Shown here: positions 34,614 to 44,800 of the stretch, one piece after another
Numbering within the stretch: the first letter of the stretch is position 1
Layout of the letters: every line of letters starts with the position of its first letter
Assembly (NCBI RefSeq): GCF_004403515.1
Contig: NZ_SOHH01000056.1
Span: 65,653-129,652, forward strand
DNA: 64,000 nucleotides
Direction of reading: 5' to 3'
Source of the DNA: Cryobacterium fucosi
GTDB taxonomy: Bacteria > Actinomycetota > Actinomycetes > Actinomycetales > Microbacteriaceae
Notes under the pieces: model-generated
What the model was told of the DNA's origin: nothing
Seen by the model: the letters and a program-made list of their open reading frames with translations, nothing else
Database searches by the model: none
Made by a program: the position numbers and the translations under genes

Positions 34614-35855
34614 ATGAGCTTCACTCCGCTGCACCGCGCGCTCGGTCTGCCGCCGAGCATACTTACCGACGAGATCCTTAACGCCGCGGTTGCGTCCGGG
34701 GCGGTCGAAACTGACGATCTGGACTGGAAGTCGGAGCTTCCCCCGATCAAGAACCTCTCGCAGACCGATGTCCCCAAGGACATCGCTGCAATGGCAAACA
34801 GCGGCGGCGGAATGATCGTCTATGGGGTCAAGGAGAATCAGAAGGTAGCAACTGGCCGTGCGGACACTGGCGAGTTCAGCGAAGGGCATGAGCGTGCCTA
34901 TCGAAGTGTGGCCGTCACGGCGATCGTCCCGCCCGTGTTTGGTATAGAAATCTATCGGCTCGGCATCAATACCCGAGCCGTTGCCGTGAGCGTTCCGGCA
35001 AGCGTGGATGGCCCACACCTCATCTACAAGAACGACTACTTCGGCGCACCCATCCGCAACGACGCGGACACCGCATGGATGAAAGAGCGGCAGATCGAGG
35101 CCATGTATCGTGCGCGGTTCAACGAGCGGCGACGTGCCACGGATGCTCTCGACGGCCTCTACAGAGAGTCCGTTGAGGAACACGACACCTCTACAAGAGC
35201 ATGGCTAATCGCCGCCGCGCATCCGCGCATTCCAGTGCTCGCCCGCCCGGACCGCGACGAGGTGCGGAAGATCTTCGAACGCGCGCGGGAAATCACGCTT
35301 ACTTACTCGAACCGCAGCGGCATCCACCCGGTCGAGAACATCGACTATCTCAACCCACGCCCAGGGCTACGCCGCTGGACTGCTGTCAACACCGCGACCG
35401 GCAGTCAGCAATGGCAGGAAGCCTGGGCGAGTGTGCACCATGACGGCTCCGTGACTTTGGCGTCCGCAGTCGGCGGACACCGGAAGAGCGCTGACGGCTA
35501 CTTTGACGGATGGCAGGTCGAGGGCCGCGGCATCGAAGGGGCAGTAGCCGACTTCATGGCCTTGATCCGGGCAACAGCGGATGCGCTCCATACTGACGAA
35601 TACGAAGTGAGAGTCGGTGTCGAATGGGCTGGAGACGAACCGCTGTCCATACTCACAGTCGATGGCTCGAACTTCACCTACGACGGAGCCTCCACGCCGT
35701 TGCGGCGATTCACCCCCGTCTCCTCGACAATCACTGCGACAGGATCCGATGACTCCTTCCAACGGCAAGTTCATGACTTGGCCGAAGACTGCGTGAATCA
35801 AGGCGGGATCACCTACTTGCATATGATTTCCGAGCCGCCCGAGGCAGATGGCTAG
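34614..35855 (+). CDS. AlbA_2 (Schlafen-type) DNA-binding domain protein
   Basis: This 413-residue protein has DDLDWKSELPPI and IAAMANSGGGMIVYGVKEN, the E-x-K and following Gly-rich segments of the AlbA_2/Schlafen domain, then RAVAVSVPASVDGPHLIYKN and FGAPIRNDADTAWMKERQIE, the C-terminal part of that domain. The remaining 250 residues have no motif I know. AlbA_2 proteins include putative ATP-dependent regulators and defence factors, and the Schlafen fold can carry tRNA/RNA nuclease activity. It sits alone between direct repeats. Confidence 0.78.
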   Translation: MSFTPLHRALGLPPSILTDEILNAAVASGAVETDDLDWKSELPPIKNLSQTDVPKDIAAMANSGGGMIVYGVKENQKVATGRADTGEFSEGHERAYRSVAVTAIVPPVFGIEIYRLGINTRAVAVSVPASVDGPHLIYKNDYFGAPIRNDADTAWMKERQIEAMYRARFNERRRATDALDGLYRESVEEHDTSTRAWLIAAAHPRIPVLARPDRDEVRKIFERAREITLTYSNRSGIHPVENIDYLNPRPGLRRWTAVNTATGSQQWQEAWASVHHDGSVTLASAVGGHRKSADGYFDGWQVEGRGIEGAVADFMALIRATADALHTDEYEVRVGVEWAGDEPLSILTVDGSNFTYDGASTPLRRFTPVSSTITATGSDDSFQRQVHDLAEDCVNQGGITYLHMISEPPEADG

Positions 35856-35990
35856 ACCCCAAAGGTAGACATCAAGATGGTTCGTATCGAGGATTTGTTC
35901 GTGACGGAGTGCGGCCCATCGGACGTTCTGTGACGACGAGGGCCGCCGAGTAGGGTCGGGCGGGCATGGGTCGAGGTCGCTCAGGATCGC

Positions 35991-36026
35991 GACAAGCGAA
36001 AGGTCGATACCGCGCACCTCCACGGT
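35991..36026 (+). repeat. Imperfect direct repeat, copy 2
   Basis: This is the partner of 34513-34548, ending 27 bp before the dprA start. The two copies bracket the AlbA_2 gene, giving a segment of about 1.5 kb that looks like a cassette or the product of a duplication. Confidence 0.75.
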
Positions 36027-36380
36027 GAACTCTCACCGCGAAGGAGCCTCCCGATGTCTGCATTCTCTGAACTCGGCCGTGACGATCGCATCGCTCGCAT
36101 GGCCCTCTCGATCGTTGCAGCGCCGGATGACCCCGCGACCGGTCAGCTCCTGCGACGTGTTGGCGCTGCCGAGACTCTGCGTCTTACTGATTCGGACGGC
36201 CCTGTCCCCGGTATGGACCGTATTGAGACTGGCATCTGGCGAGATCGCATCCGTTCGAAGAGCTCCCCCGACCAAGTGACCGCTCAGGTTGCACAGCTCG
36301 AACGCAGCCACTTCGAGGTGCTGATTCCTGGCGACGCCGTTTGGCCGACAGCAGTCGACGACCTCGGGGATCGCGCGCCT

Positions 36381-37382
36381 AGTGCGTAGACGGTTAGCTC
36401 AGGTATCTTTGAAAAATGGCTAAACCGTCCTTTCCGCGGACAATCTTGGAGTTTCAGGCGCGATTTGCCGATGAGCAAACGTGTTTGGACTACTTGTTCG
36501 AGTGCCGCTGGCCAGAGGGATACGTGTGCCCGCGTTGTCAGGGGCGAGTCCCGTGGCAGGTCGCTGGTCGCGGGGTCTGGGAATGCGCTGCGTGCCGCTA
36601 TCAGGTGTCGGTGACGGCGGGAACGGTGCTGCACAAAACGCATACGGCGCTGCACGTGTGGTTCTGGGCGGCCTATCTGATGACGACGGCCACGCCAGGA
36701 ATTTCGGCCATGCAGATCCAACGCCAACTCGGTCTGTCCCGCTACCAAACGGCGTGGACCATCCTCCACAAGCTGCGACGGGCCATGGTCAATCCCGACC
36801 GCTCGTTGCTGACCGGCGAGGTCGAAGTCGATGAGTGCCAAGTCGGCGGCCGAGAGACCGGCCGGCGCGGCGGGAGAAGCCTCATCGCCAAGGCTGCGCT
36901 GGTCGCGGTGGCGGTGGAGGTGCGCGGGAATGGCTCGGGGCGAGTCAGGATGGCCGTGATCCCCAACGCCTCCGGCGATACCTTGTGCGGCTTCGTGGCC
37001 GACAACGTCGCCCCCGGCGCCACCGTGCATACCGACGGCTGGATGGGTTACACCGGATTGACGAAGAACGGATATGACCACCGAAAACGATCCCAACGCG
37101 CTGCTAAGAAGATCGGCGATACCGACCCCGTCCTTCCACGCGTTCACCGAGCAATAAGCAACTTCAAGACCTGGCTACGCGGCACCCACCGCTCGGTAAG
37201 CAACGAACATCTGGACGTGTACATGAACGAATTCACGTTCCGCTACAACCGGCGAAACACACCCATGGCAGCCTTCCAAACATTGCTCGGATTGGGCGCG
37301 CAACAAGCGCCGACCACCTACCGCCAAATCGCTGACCAAGGTCCGAAAGCTCAACGCGACCTGAGCTAACCGTCTACGCACT
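36381..37382 (+). mobile_element. Complete IS1595-family insertion sequence (1002 bp)
   Basis: The terminal 24 bases (36381-36404 and 37359-37382) are perfect inverted repeats beginning AGTGCGTAGACGG. Directly outside, GCGCGCCT at 36373-36380 is repeated at 37383-37390, an 8-bp target duplication as expected for IS1595. Perfect ends and duplication indicate a recent, possibly still active, insertion. Confidence 0.95.
36416..37369 (+). CDS. IS1595-family transposase
   Basis: This is a 317-residue transposase. The N-terminal zinc ribbon is GYVCPRCQGRVPWQ plus WECAACRYQVS. The DDE/N-type catalytic core has VEVDECQVGGRE (first Asp), TVHTDGWMGYTGL (second Asp) and HRAISNFKTWLRGTHRSVSN with the third acidic/Asn-His region, ending EFTFRYNRRNTPMAAFQTLL, all typical of ISXO2-like IS1595 enzymes. 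It reads in the same direction as the interrupted dprA and appears intact. Confidence 0.93.
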   Translation: MAKPSFPRTILEFQARFADEQTCLDYLFECRWPEGYVCPRCQGRVPWQVAGRGVWECAACRYQVSVTAGTVLHKTHTALHVWFWAAYLMTTATPGISAMQIQRQLGLSRYQTAWTILHKLRRAMVNPDRSLLTGEVEVDECQVGGRETGRRGGRSLIAKAALVAVAVEVRGNGSGRVRMAVIPNASGDTLCGFVADNVAPGATVHTDGWMGYTGLTKNGYDHRKRSQRAAKKIGDTDPVLPRVHRAISNFKTWLRGTHRSVSNEHLDVYMNEFTFRYNRRNTPMAAFQTLLGLGAQQAPTTYRQIADQGPKAQRDLS

Positions 37383-38107
37383 GCGCGCCTTATGCTCTGT
37401 GGACCCGCGGGAGGACAGAGCTTCTGAGCGGCGCCCTGTCGGACCGCGTCACGCTGACGGGCGCCCGGGCTGCCACTGCGTACGGTGAGCATGTCGCCGC
37501 TGAACTTGCGAGTGATCTCGCGTCGGCTGGACGCGTCATCGTCGCAGGTGGCGCCTACGGCATCGAGGGATCAGCGCACCGGGCAGCATTGGCATGCGGC
37601 GGCGGCACGATTGCCGTGCTCGCCAGCGGACTCGACCGCCTCTACCCGGCCGGTCACTCCTCTTTGTTGGACCGCATCGGCACCCACGGCCTCTTGGTAT
37701 CCGAACAGCCGCCCGGCACCGCGCCAACTCGCCAACGTTTCCTCCTTCGCGCACGTATCGTTGCCGCTCTCTCGGCTGCGAGCGTGATCGTGGAGGCCGG
37801 TGCTCGATCCGGTTCCCTGCGGGTGGCTGACGAAGCGCTCCAGCTTGGCCGCGCTATCGGCGCGGTACCTGGGCCCATCACGTCTGCCGCGAGCGCAGGT
37901 CCGCATCTGCTGCTTCAAGATCAGCGCGCTTATGTGATCACCGATGCCACGGACGTCATCCGACTGCTGGACGATGAACCGACTTCACGCCCCAGCACTC
38001 GTGTACTGCAAGTAGCTCCTGACCGTCCACTGATGCGCAGTGTCGAATCGCACGGTCATTCGCTGTAGGCCCGCGAATCTCGATGCAGCCGACCCTGCTG
38101 CGCGCCG

Positions 38108-41100
38108 TCAAAGCGTGAGCCCGCGGGGGTCACGCGTGGGCGCCGGGGTCGGTGCGTCAGGCTGCTGCCCCTCGCGAGCGAGCGAACGTAGCGCCGCTTC
38201 GGCTCTTGCACGGTCGATCTTCTGCGCCACGGACTCTGGCGGCAAACCGAGCACTGACGAGTCCGTGATGCCGTAGCGGTCCCGATACGCCGCGATCACT
38301 CGTGCAGAGCTCCGCCAGGCTGCGACCTGTCTGGAACCGGTGGGAACCTCCTCCAGCTCAGCGATCCACGGTGCGCCAGTTGCAAGCGCGGTGTCGAGCA
38401 CCGCGTCACCACGTTGCTCGATCAGGTCGCGTCGTTCGTCGAGTGCCCAGCGCATGTCGTCGCTCATAGGCCCGGATGCTTCGGGGATTAGCCCGACGAT
38501 GAGTTGCGGCGATCTACGCGCCCTCCCCGATCCGGCGGGACGAGCGGATGCTGCGGCGACACGGTGATGGAGGACGGCGGCGATATCGTCGGCATCCTTG
38601 AAGCCGCGGGCTCGAACCAGTCGCGGCAGCAGGGCATCGACGTCATGATGGTTCGCCTCGGCGCGTCGTAGCTCCGCGGTCAGTGGTCCGAACGATTCGG
38701 ATTCGATCGCCTCCACCGCCTCGGCTTCGGTGAGGCCCGATGAACTGATGAGCGCCGCCCAGCGATCGCGCTGCGCGGCTGCGGCAATGGTCTCGTATTC
38801 AGCCGCGAGCTGGGCAATCGATCCCCAGGACTCCTGCTCGGAGACGATCGTTTCGTGGGCGGAGAGTTCTGCTCCGACATGGTGAAGCACGCCGTAGAGA
38901 ACACTACGACCGGTCGCCTCGTCGTTGTCGCCAGGGTGCGGCACTTCGTGAGTGGCGTCAAGCTTGTCTACGGCGACATACGCGACGTTCGCGTCCCTCC
39001 CCCGGGTCATCGCAACGTAGAGGTTTTCGCGCGTCATTCCAGAGTCGACGAGGACATGTGCGGTGTCAGTAGTGATGCCTTGAGCGCGGTACGACGTGAC
39101 CGCGTACCCGAGATCGAGGTGCTCTGTGACGTAGTCGGCCGGTAACAGAACGGTGGTACCCCAAGTTCGTCCTGCGCGCTGCACCAGCATCGAGCCATCG
39201 GTCCGGACGTCCGCGACGGTCCATCGGTCGCCGTTGCGGACCCAACCTCGCCTCGTCCTCAGCCTCCGGTCGTTGCGGCGAGTGATGACGCTGTCTCCGA
39301 TCGCAGCCCGCGTGCCGTCGTGGAGTTCGACTTCGCGAGGACCCACGACTGTTCCGTCGAGAATGAGGTCAGTACGCGCCCGGTTGTTCAGTGCGGTGAC
39401 GGACTCGTTCGAATCCGCCACGAGCACGGTCGCCTTCCCTGCGAGCACGTCAACGCGCCAGCCGTCATAGGCCGCGTCGAGTATCTCCTCTGTACCGCCG
39501 TCGCGCACCCGACTATGGGCGTCGTACGTGTCGATGACGTCCGTGTGGCCGTGGCGCAGGCCAAGAGAGGCGATCTTCTCCCACTCGTGGGTGAAGCGGT
39601 GAACGTCGACGAGCTCGGGGACATCACCGCGGGTATGAACGAGTAGCCCGAACGCACCACCTGCGTCAACAGATTGGAGTTGCGCATAATCACCGACGAG
39701 CAACACTTTCGCGCCTGCGTCGGCGGCGAGTCCAGCGATGCGGTCCAGTGAGAGAGTGCCAGCGAGGGATGCTTCATCGAGGATCACGAGCTGTCCCACG
39801 CGGAATGTCTCCCCGGTTGTCAGGTGGTTCTGCCACCACTTCGCGGTGTTCTCTGTCGTGATCCCGAGATCATCGCCCAGTACCTGTGCGGCACCGGCGG
39901 ACGGCGCCAGGCCCACCACACTGCCTGTGCCGTGCTCGGCTTCCCATGCGCGTCGCAGCGCGTGCATCGCTGTTGTTTTGCCCGCCCCGGCAGGGCCGAC
40001 GAGGACGTCGACGACAAGGCCTGAGACAGCGATACGCGTCAGCGCTGCGGCTTGATCCTCCCCCAGCATCCGGCCCGCACGATCTGGCTTCCGCGTGATC
40101 TGCTCAATCGTGGCCAACGCCACCGACGGGCCCGTATTCGTGTTGGCGAGTTTGAGGAGTCGGTCTTCCGCCGCAAGGAGATCGCCCGACGAGAACACGG
40201 TCGAGTGCTTCGGCCTGAACACTGACGACTCATCGCCGCGCCGAAAGACCGCGGGGCTGGAGGCCAGCTCCGGCGGCGTGAGGCGAAGCGAGACTGACTC
40301 AGCGGCGTCAACGACCATGCCAACGACGGCTTCTCGATCTTCTGCAGTGGCGAACCGATAGCACATTGTCTGGCGTGCGGCTTCCGCAGTGAGGTTCCAT
40401 CGCCGCCACGTCGAACGCTTCTCCCCCACCGCCGCGACGACGCTCTGCCCGATAGATCGAATCACATCCAGCGGAAGATCATCGGCACGCAGCAGCAATG
40501 GTGCAGCGTGCCGAGCGATGGTGAGGGCCCATTCCGTCGCGTCGGCTCCAAGGATGCGCCCTGCGCGTCGCCGCCACTCCGTCGTGAGGTCGGTCAGGGA
40601 ATGAACTTGCTTCTCCGGCCTCGTCGACAGAGTCGCTCGGGCGCGCAGTTTCATGATCGTTGCCGGAGAGGGACGATGCCCATGCTCAGCGAGGTAATCC
40701 GCGATCAGCCGATCGGTCTCAACGTTGATATGACGAGCGCGCGTCGAGAATTCTGCCACCAGCTCCTCCGGTACCGCGCTGATCGCCCAGGCAGGATTGC
40801 GGTCGCGGCCCATCTCGCGCGGCTCCCACCCCACACCGAGCATCCGCGTCAGGTGGTCCGCGAAGATCGCCTCGTGTAACTCCGAGAGCGCAACGACCGC
40901 AGCATGCATGGGGCGCCCATCCAGGCTTCGCCACTTGTCATCGAGGACGGTTTGAACCTTATTGCTGATGACGACGTGAGTGTGCAGGTGTGGGTCGCCA
41001 GCACGCGAGTCGTAGTGGTCGTAGGCCGTTGCGATGATCCCGCGTACGTCGACCTGTGCGACAGCGCCATCGCCAGCGGTTGCACCGGTGCGGGTGGCTG

Positions 41101-41656
41101 CAACCTCACGTTCCATGAATGCAACCATCTCCGCAACCGCGGCATGATGTGCGTCAGCAATTAGGGATTGCGTCCCCGCGTCGGCTACTGCCCACAGGAC
41201 CGATGCAGACTTTGGAATCGAGAAGGTGAAATCGTAGCCCGCGACTGCGCGGCGCGTACCTCGCTGGGCTTCTTCAGCTTCGATTGCCGCGATCGCGCTG
41301 CCTCGCTCGGCCGGGCCAAGGGCGGGATCGAGTGCGGCTGCGCGTTCCTCGATGCGTTCGACGACCGTCGTGTAGACGGGGTAAGCGCGGCCAAGAGGTT
41401 CGCCGGTGATCGGGTCCCGGCCCATACCCACGAGTAGTTGGAGTTGGGCTTCGCTGACCTGGTCGCCCGCGGTGAGCTGTCCTCCCCCGAGACCCGGCAG
41501 GCCGCTGCCAGCCCATCGTCCCGGTGGAGTGCCGTCGGCGTCGTAGTACCTCGTCAGTGGAGTCGAGAGCGATCGCTCGCCGTCTCCAGCGGCGACGGTC
41601 TTCAGGAGGTACTTGTAGCCGTCGCCAGCCGACATCACACGCATCGAGACCGTCAC
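38108..41656 (-). CDS. MobF-family relaxase-helicase (TraA/TrwC type)
   Basis: This is a protein of about 1182 residues. The start is taken as GTG at 41656 (MTVSMRVMSAGDGYKYLL), eight bases after GGGAGGT, rather than the ATG at 41680. The N-terminal relaxase domain has the HUH motif GDPHLHTHVVISN and FTFSIPKSASVLWAVAD. A superfamily 1 helicase follows, with Walker A VGPAGAGKTTAMHALRRAWE, QLVILDEASLAGTLSLD, VLLVGDYAQLQSVDAGGAFG and LGYAVTSYRAQGITTDTAHV, YVAMTRGRDANVAYV. It nicks oriT and unwinds the transferred strand in conjugation. Its gene lies downstream of the split dprA and is transcribed toward it. Confidence 0.93.
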   Translation of the reverse strand: MTVSMRVMSAGDGYKYLLKTVAAGDGERSLSTPLTRYYDADGTPPGRWAGSGLPGLGGGQLTAGDQVSEAQLQLLVGMGRDPITGEPLGRAYPVYTTVVERIEERAAALDPALGPAERGSAIAAIEAEEAQRGTRRAVAGYDFTFSIPKSASVLWAVADAGTQSLIADAHHAAVAEMVAFMEREVAATRTGATAGDGAVAQVDVRGIIATAYDHYDSRAGDPHLHTHVVISNKVQTVLDDKWRSLDGRPMHAAVVALSELHEAIFADHLTRMLGVGWEPREMGRDRNPAWAISAVPEELVAEFSTRARHINVETDRLIADYLAEHGHRPSPATIMKLRARATLSTRPEKQVHSLTDLTTEWRRRAGRILGADATEWALTIARHAAPLLLRADDLPLDVIRSIGQSVVAAVGEKRSTWRRWNLTAEAARQTMCYRFATAEDREAVVGMVVDAAESVSLRLTPPELASSPAVFRRGDESSVFRPKHSTVFSSGDLLAAEDRLLKLANTNTGPSVALATIEQITRKPDRAGRMLGEDQAAALTRIAVSGLVVDVLVGPAGAGKTTAMHALRRAWEAEHGTGSVVGLAPSAGAAQVLGDDLGITTENTAKWWQNHLTTGETFRVGQLVILDEASLAGTLSLDRIAGLAADAGAKVLLVGDYAQLQSVDAGGAFGLLVHTRGDVPELVDVHRFTHEWEKIASLGLRHGHTDVIDTYDAHSRVRDGGTEEILDAAYDGWRVDVLAGKATVLVADSNESVTALNNRARTDLILDGTVVGPREVELHDGTRAAIGDSVITRRNDRRLRTRRGWVRNGDRWTVADVRTDGSMLVQRAGRTWGTTVLLPADYVTEHLDLGYAVTSYRAQGITTDTAHVLVDSGMTRENLYVAMTRGRDANVAYVAVDKLDATHEVPHPGDNDEATGRSVLYGVLHHVGAELSAHETIVSEQESWGSIAQLAAEYETIAAAAQRDRWAALISSSGLTEAEAVEAIESESFGPLTAELRRAEANHHDVDALLPRLVRARGFKDADDIAAVLHHRVAAASARPAGSGRARRSPQLIVGLIPEASGPMSDDMRWALDERRDLIEQRGDAVLDTALATGAPWIAELEEVPTGSRQVAAWRSSARVIAAYRDRYGITDSSVLGLPPESVAQKIDRARAEAALRSLAREGQQPDAPTPAPTRDPRGLTL

Positions 41657-41827
41657 AGCCGCCCACCTCCCCTCGCTCATCGAGGAGGTGAGCGACCGCC
41701 GCCGGAGGCAAGGACCTCGATCTGCAAGAGGCGTGGTAGCTCAAGGGTCTAGGAGTTGTGGGAGTGCCAACGAGTGGATGTCGGAGCAACCTGAGAGGAT
41801 GGAGGTTGCATCGACTTCAGGAGACAG

Positions 41828-44800
41828 ATGGGCATCAAGGACTCTGCGCGAAAGACTCTATGGTCTCGCGCGCATGACCAATGCGCCCTCCCCAGCTGCC
41901 TGCAAGCGCTTACCTTGGATACGCCTACCGAGGACGGCTCTTCGACCGTGAAGGTCATCGGAGAGGAAGCACATATTCGGGCGCGTAGCGCGGGTGGACC
42001 GCGCTACGACCGGGAATATGTCGATGTCGATGGGTACGACAACCTTGTATTGATGTGCCCAACCCATCACACAATGATCGACACGATGGGCGGCGCTGGA
42101 TACACCGTTGAAGCGCTTATTGAGATTAAGAAGAGGCACGAGAAAAACCAATCTCGCAGAGCGGAACTCGAAAGAACGCTTCGCGCATACCTGGGCGATC
42201 GATTCGCAGCTGAGGGCTCCGTACAGTTCCAACAGGTTGATCTCCGAGGGCCGTCCGTGGACGCCATGTTCGTCGATGTACCTGTTGGCAGTCGGCGCGA
42301 TGGGTCCGAGTTAGCGAAATTGCTCGGGGAGATAGCGGCATCTGCGCCGGGTGACACTGAAACTCTTGAACGAGACTCAGGTCTTGTCGTGACCGGTGCA
42401 GCGCAAGCCTTGTTACATCCCGATTGGAAAGGTCACGCGGTCCTTGTAGGAGGTCCAGGTCAAGGAAAGTCCACCGTTTTGCAGTACGTGTGCCAGTTCC
42501 ATCGGGCGAGAAAGCTAGGAGAAGACGGCTACACGGCCGGTCCAACCGAACTCGTTCGTATGAGAGCCACCTCTCGGTTCCCATTACGGGTTGAACTGCG
42601 CAGGTATGCAGAATGGGCGACTCAGTCGCCATCGCCGTTAGCTCCGAAGAAGAAGCGGAAGAACCAGGAGTCGACCAACCTCGCCGATAACTGGAGGAGC
42701 CTCGAAGAGTATGTGATCGAAGACATCCGTCGGCACATCGGAGCTAACGAGTTCTCGGCTCGTGATTTAGCGCTTTTGCTCGCCACTGAGCCAGTGCTTC
42801 TCGCGCTCGACGGGCTAGATGAAGTTGCAAGCCTCCCTACACGAGAGCGGGTAGTTAGTGAGATCACACAGATGCGGGGTCGTCTGAAGGCGGATGCCGC
42901 GGATCTCATGATCCTCGTTGCAACACGCCCTGGAACCTCGTTGCAGCCGCTGACGGCATCAAATGCATTCCCGGTTCTTCATCTGCAACGCCTTACTCAA
43001 GGACTCAGGCTTCAATATCTACAGAAATGGTGCGAGGTATCACGGCTGACCCCGGAGGAGACCACCAAGCTGCAGAAGACATTCATGGACAGTCAGCATG
43101 TAGCTCACGTCAACGAACTCGCGTCTTACCCGATGCAACTGGCCATCCTGCTCCACCTCCTCTACCGTCGCCAGCTATTACCACAACAAAGGACGGATCT
43201 TTATGCGGAGTACTTGAAGACCTTCCTTGACCGAGAACAAGGCGAAGACAAGGAACCGCTGCTAGCTGATCAGCGCAGAGTTGTGGAAGAAACACACGCA
43301 TACCTCGGCTGGTACTTGCAGACCAAAGCCGAAGAAGGTCAGAGCGCCGGATCTATCAAGCGCGACGAACTCCGAGCGTTACTTCAGGCCTACCTTGCAG
43401 GACGTCCGCGCGCGCAAGAGCTCGCTGACGAGCTCTACTCCGCAATCACAGATCGCGTGTTGTGCATGGTAGAGCGGGAGGACGCTTTCGAATTTGAAGT
43501 ACAGTCTCTTCGCGAGTACTTCGCCGCACTACACATCTTTGAAAACCTGACCCCTAAAGGAAACGGAAACTCGCGAGACGACGGGCTCAATGCTCTGCTG
43601 GAGCGCCCATACTGGGCGAATGTATGCCGGTTCTTCATCGGAAATCTTGCACGCGGCGAAGTCCGAGGATTAAGCGGGAATTTCCGTCATGTAGAGAAAC
43701 GCGTAGAACCGCATCCTTTGATTCGTTCAATGGCGGTCACGCTCCTCAACGATCGCATCTACGACAGGCTTACGACCGTCGAGATAGGCGAAATCGTCGA
43801 CTTCGCGCTTGGCGGGCCAGGAATCGTATTTGCGGAAGACGGCGTGCTGGATCCGGCCGGGACCCCGCTTCGCCTTGGTGAAGACGCGGGACGGGCGCAA
43901 GCCGTGGCCCATCTCCAAAGCCGCGTATTGGAGGCGCCGCCCGGATCTGTTCGTTCATTAGCTGAGCAAAGTCTCCATGCGCACGGAGTAGCCGAGGACG
44001 ACCTCTCGGGCTGGTGGTGGGAACATTTCAAGCCAACCGACGAGTGGTTACAGACAGCTTCTCATCTGGGCGTCCTTTCGGGGCTCTCAGCTGATCGGAT
44101 TGGCAGGCTTCGCGACGTTATGGACGCCTCGGCAGACCTATCGGAATGGTCTGCTGAGCTACTGCTAAACGGTGGCTACGACGACAACGACGATCCGATC
44201 GCGCATTCGGTAGTTCGTAGCCTGAACCAGGGCTACGCCGAGACAGCAGAGCGACTCAGCCTGGGAACCGACGCCGCGGTGCTCGTCTCCTGCGCGGCGG
44301 ACGTCCTCGCTGGGCCGTTTGTGACTACTCAGATACCCGCGGTCAGGACGTCTAGGCTGTCCGAGCTTGCTGTTCGAGTTCTAGAAGGCACCCGTGCACT
44401 TCGAACCGATCATTCTCGCGTTGAAACGGACAACGACTGGCTCGAATACCTTACTGCGATCGCGAATATCTGGGGCGACGGATGGGTGCTCCGGCGGGCT
44501 GTCTCGATGACCCCCGACGCCGTGGACCTCGCGTTGATAGCGCTGCGTACCCAGAACGATGCTCTGACTCGCGCCGGGCACGTCGAGGCCGACTATCGCA
44601 CCCATAAGGCCGATGCTGATTGGTGGCAGGAGAAGCTCAAGAAGAAGACCGACCAGACATCGCTTGCGCTGATGATCATCGCGCTACTCACCACAGCACG
44701 CAGCAACGTCATCATGGTGCTCGCGTCGAACCTGGAGTCAGCACTTGCCAACGTCGGTCCAAAGATGTTCCGCGCGATTGAGCGCGCACTCCACCGTGAT

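Larger units (their letters stand above)
36054..38068 (+). pseudogene. dprA: DprA-like DNA-processing protein gene split by an insertion sequence
   Basis: The 5' part (36054-36380, 109 codons, GAAGGAG before the ATG) ends PTAVDDLGDRAP. The 3' part (from 37391) resumes YALWTRGRTELLSG. Removing the IS and one 8-bp target copy restores one open frame of about 334 residues. The 3' part has the Rossmann-like DprA core: VALTGARAATAYG-type strand (here DRVTLTGARAATAYG), IVAGGAYGIEGSAHRAAL, GGGTIAVLASGLDRLYPAGH, VIVEAGARSGSL and AVPGPITS. DprA loads RecA on incoming single-stranded DNA; plasmid and ICE copies are common next to MobF relaxases in actinobacteria. Confidence 0.92.

Noticed and set aside
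41657-41680. ATG at 41680 as the relaxase start
   Set aside because: GTG at 41656 has a strong GGGAGGT at proper spacing, and the resulting N-terminus MTVSMRVMSAGDGYKYLL matches the family; the longer start has no site.
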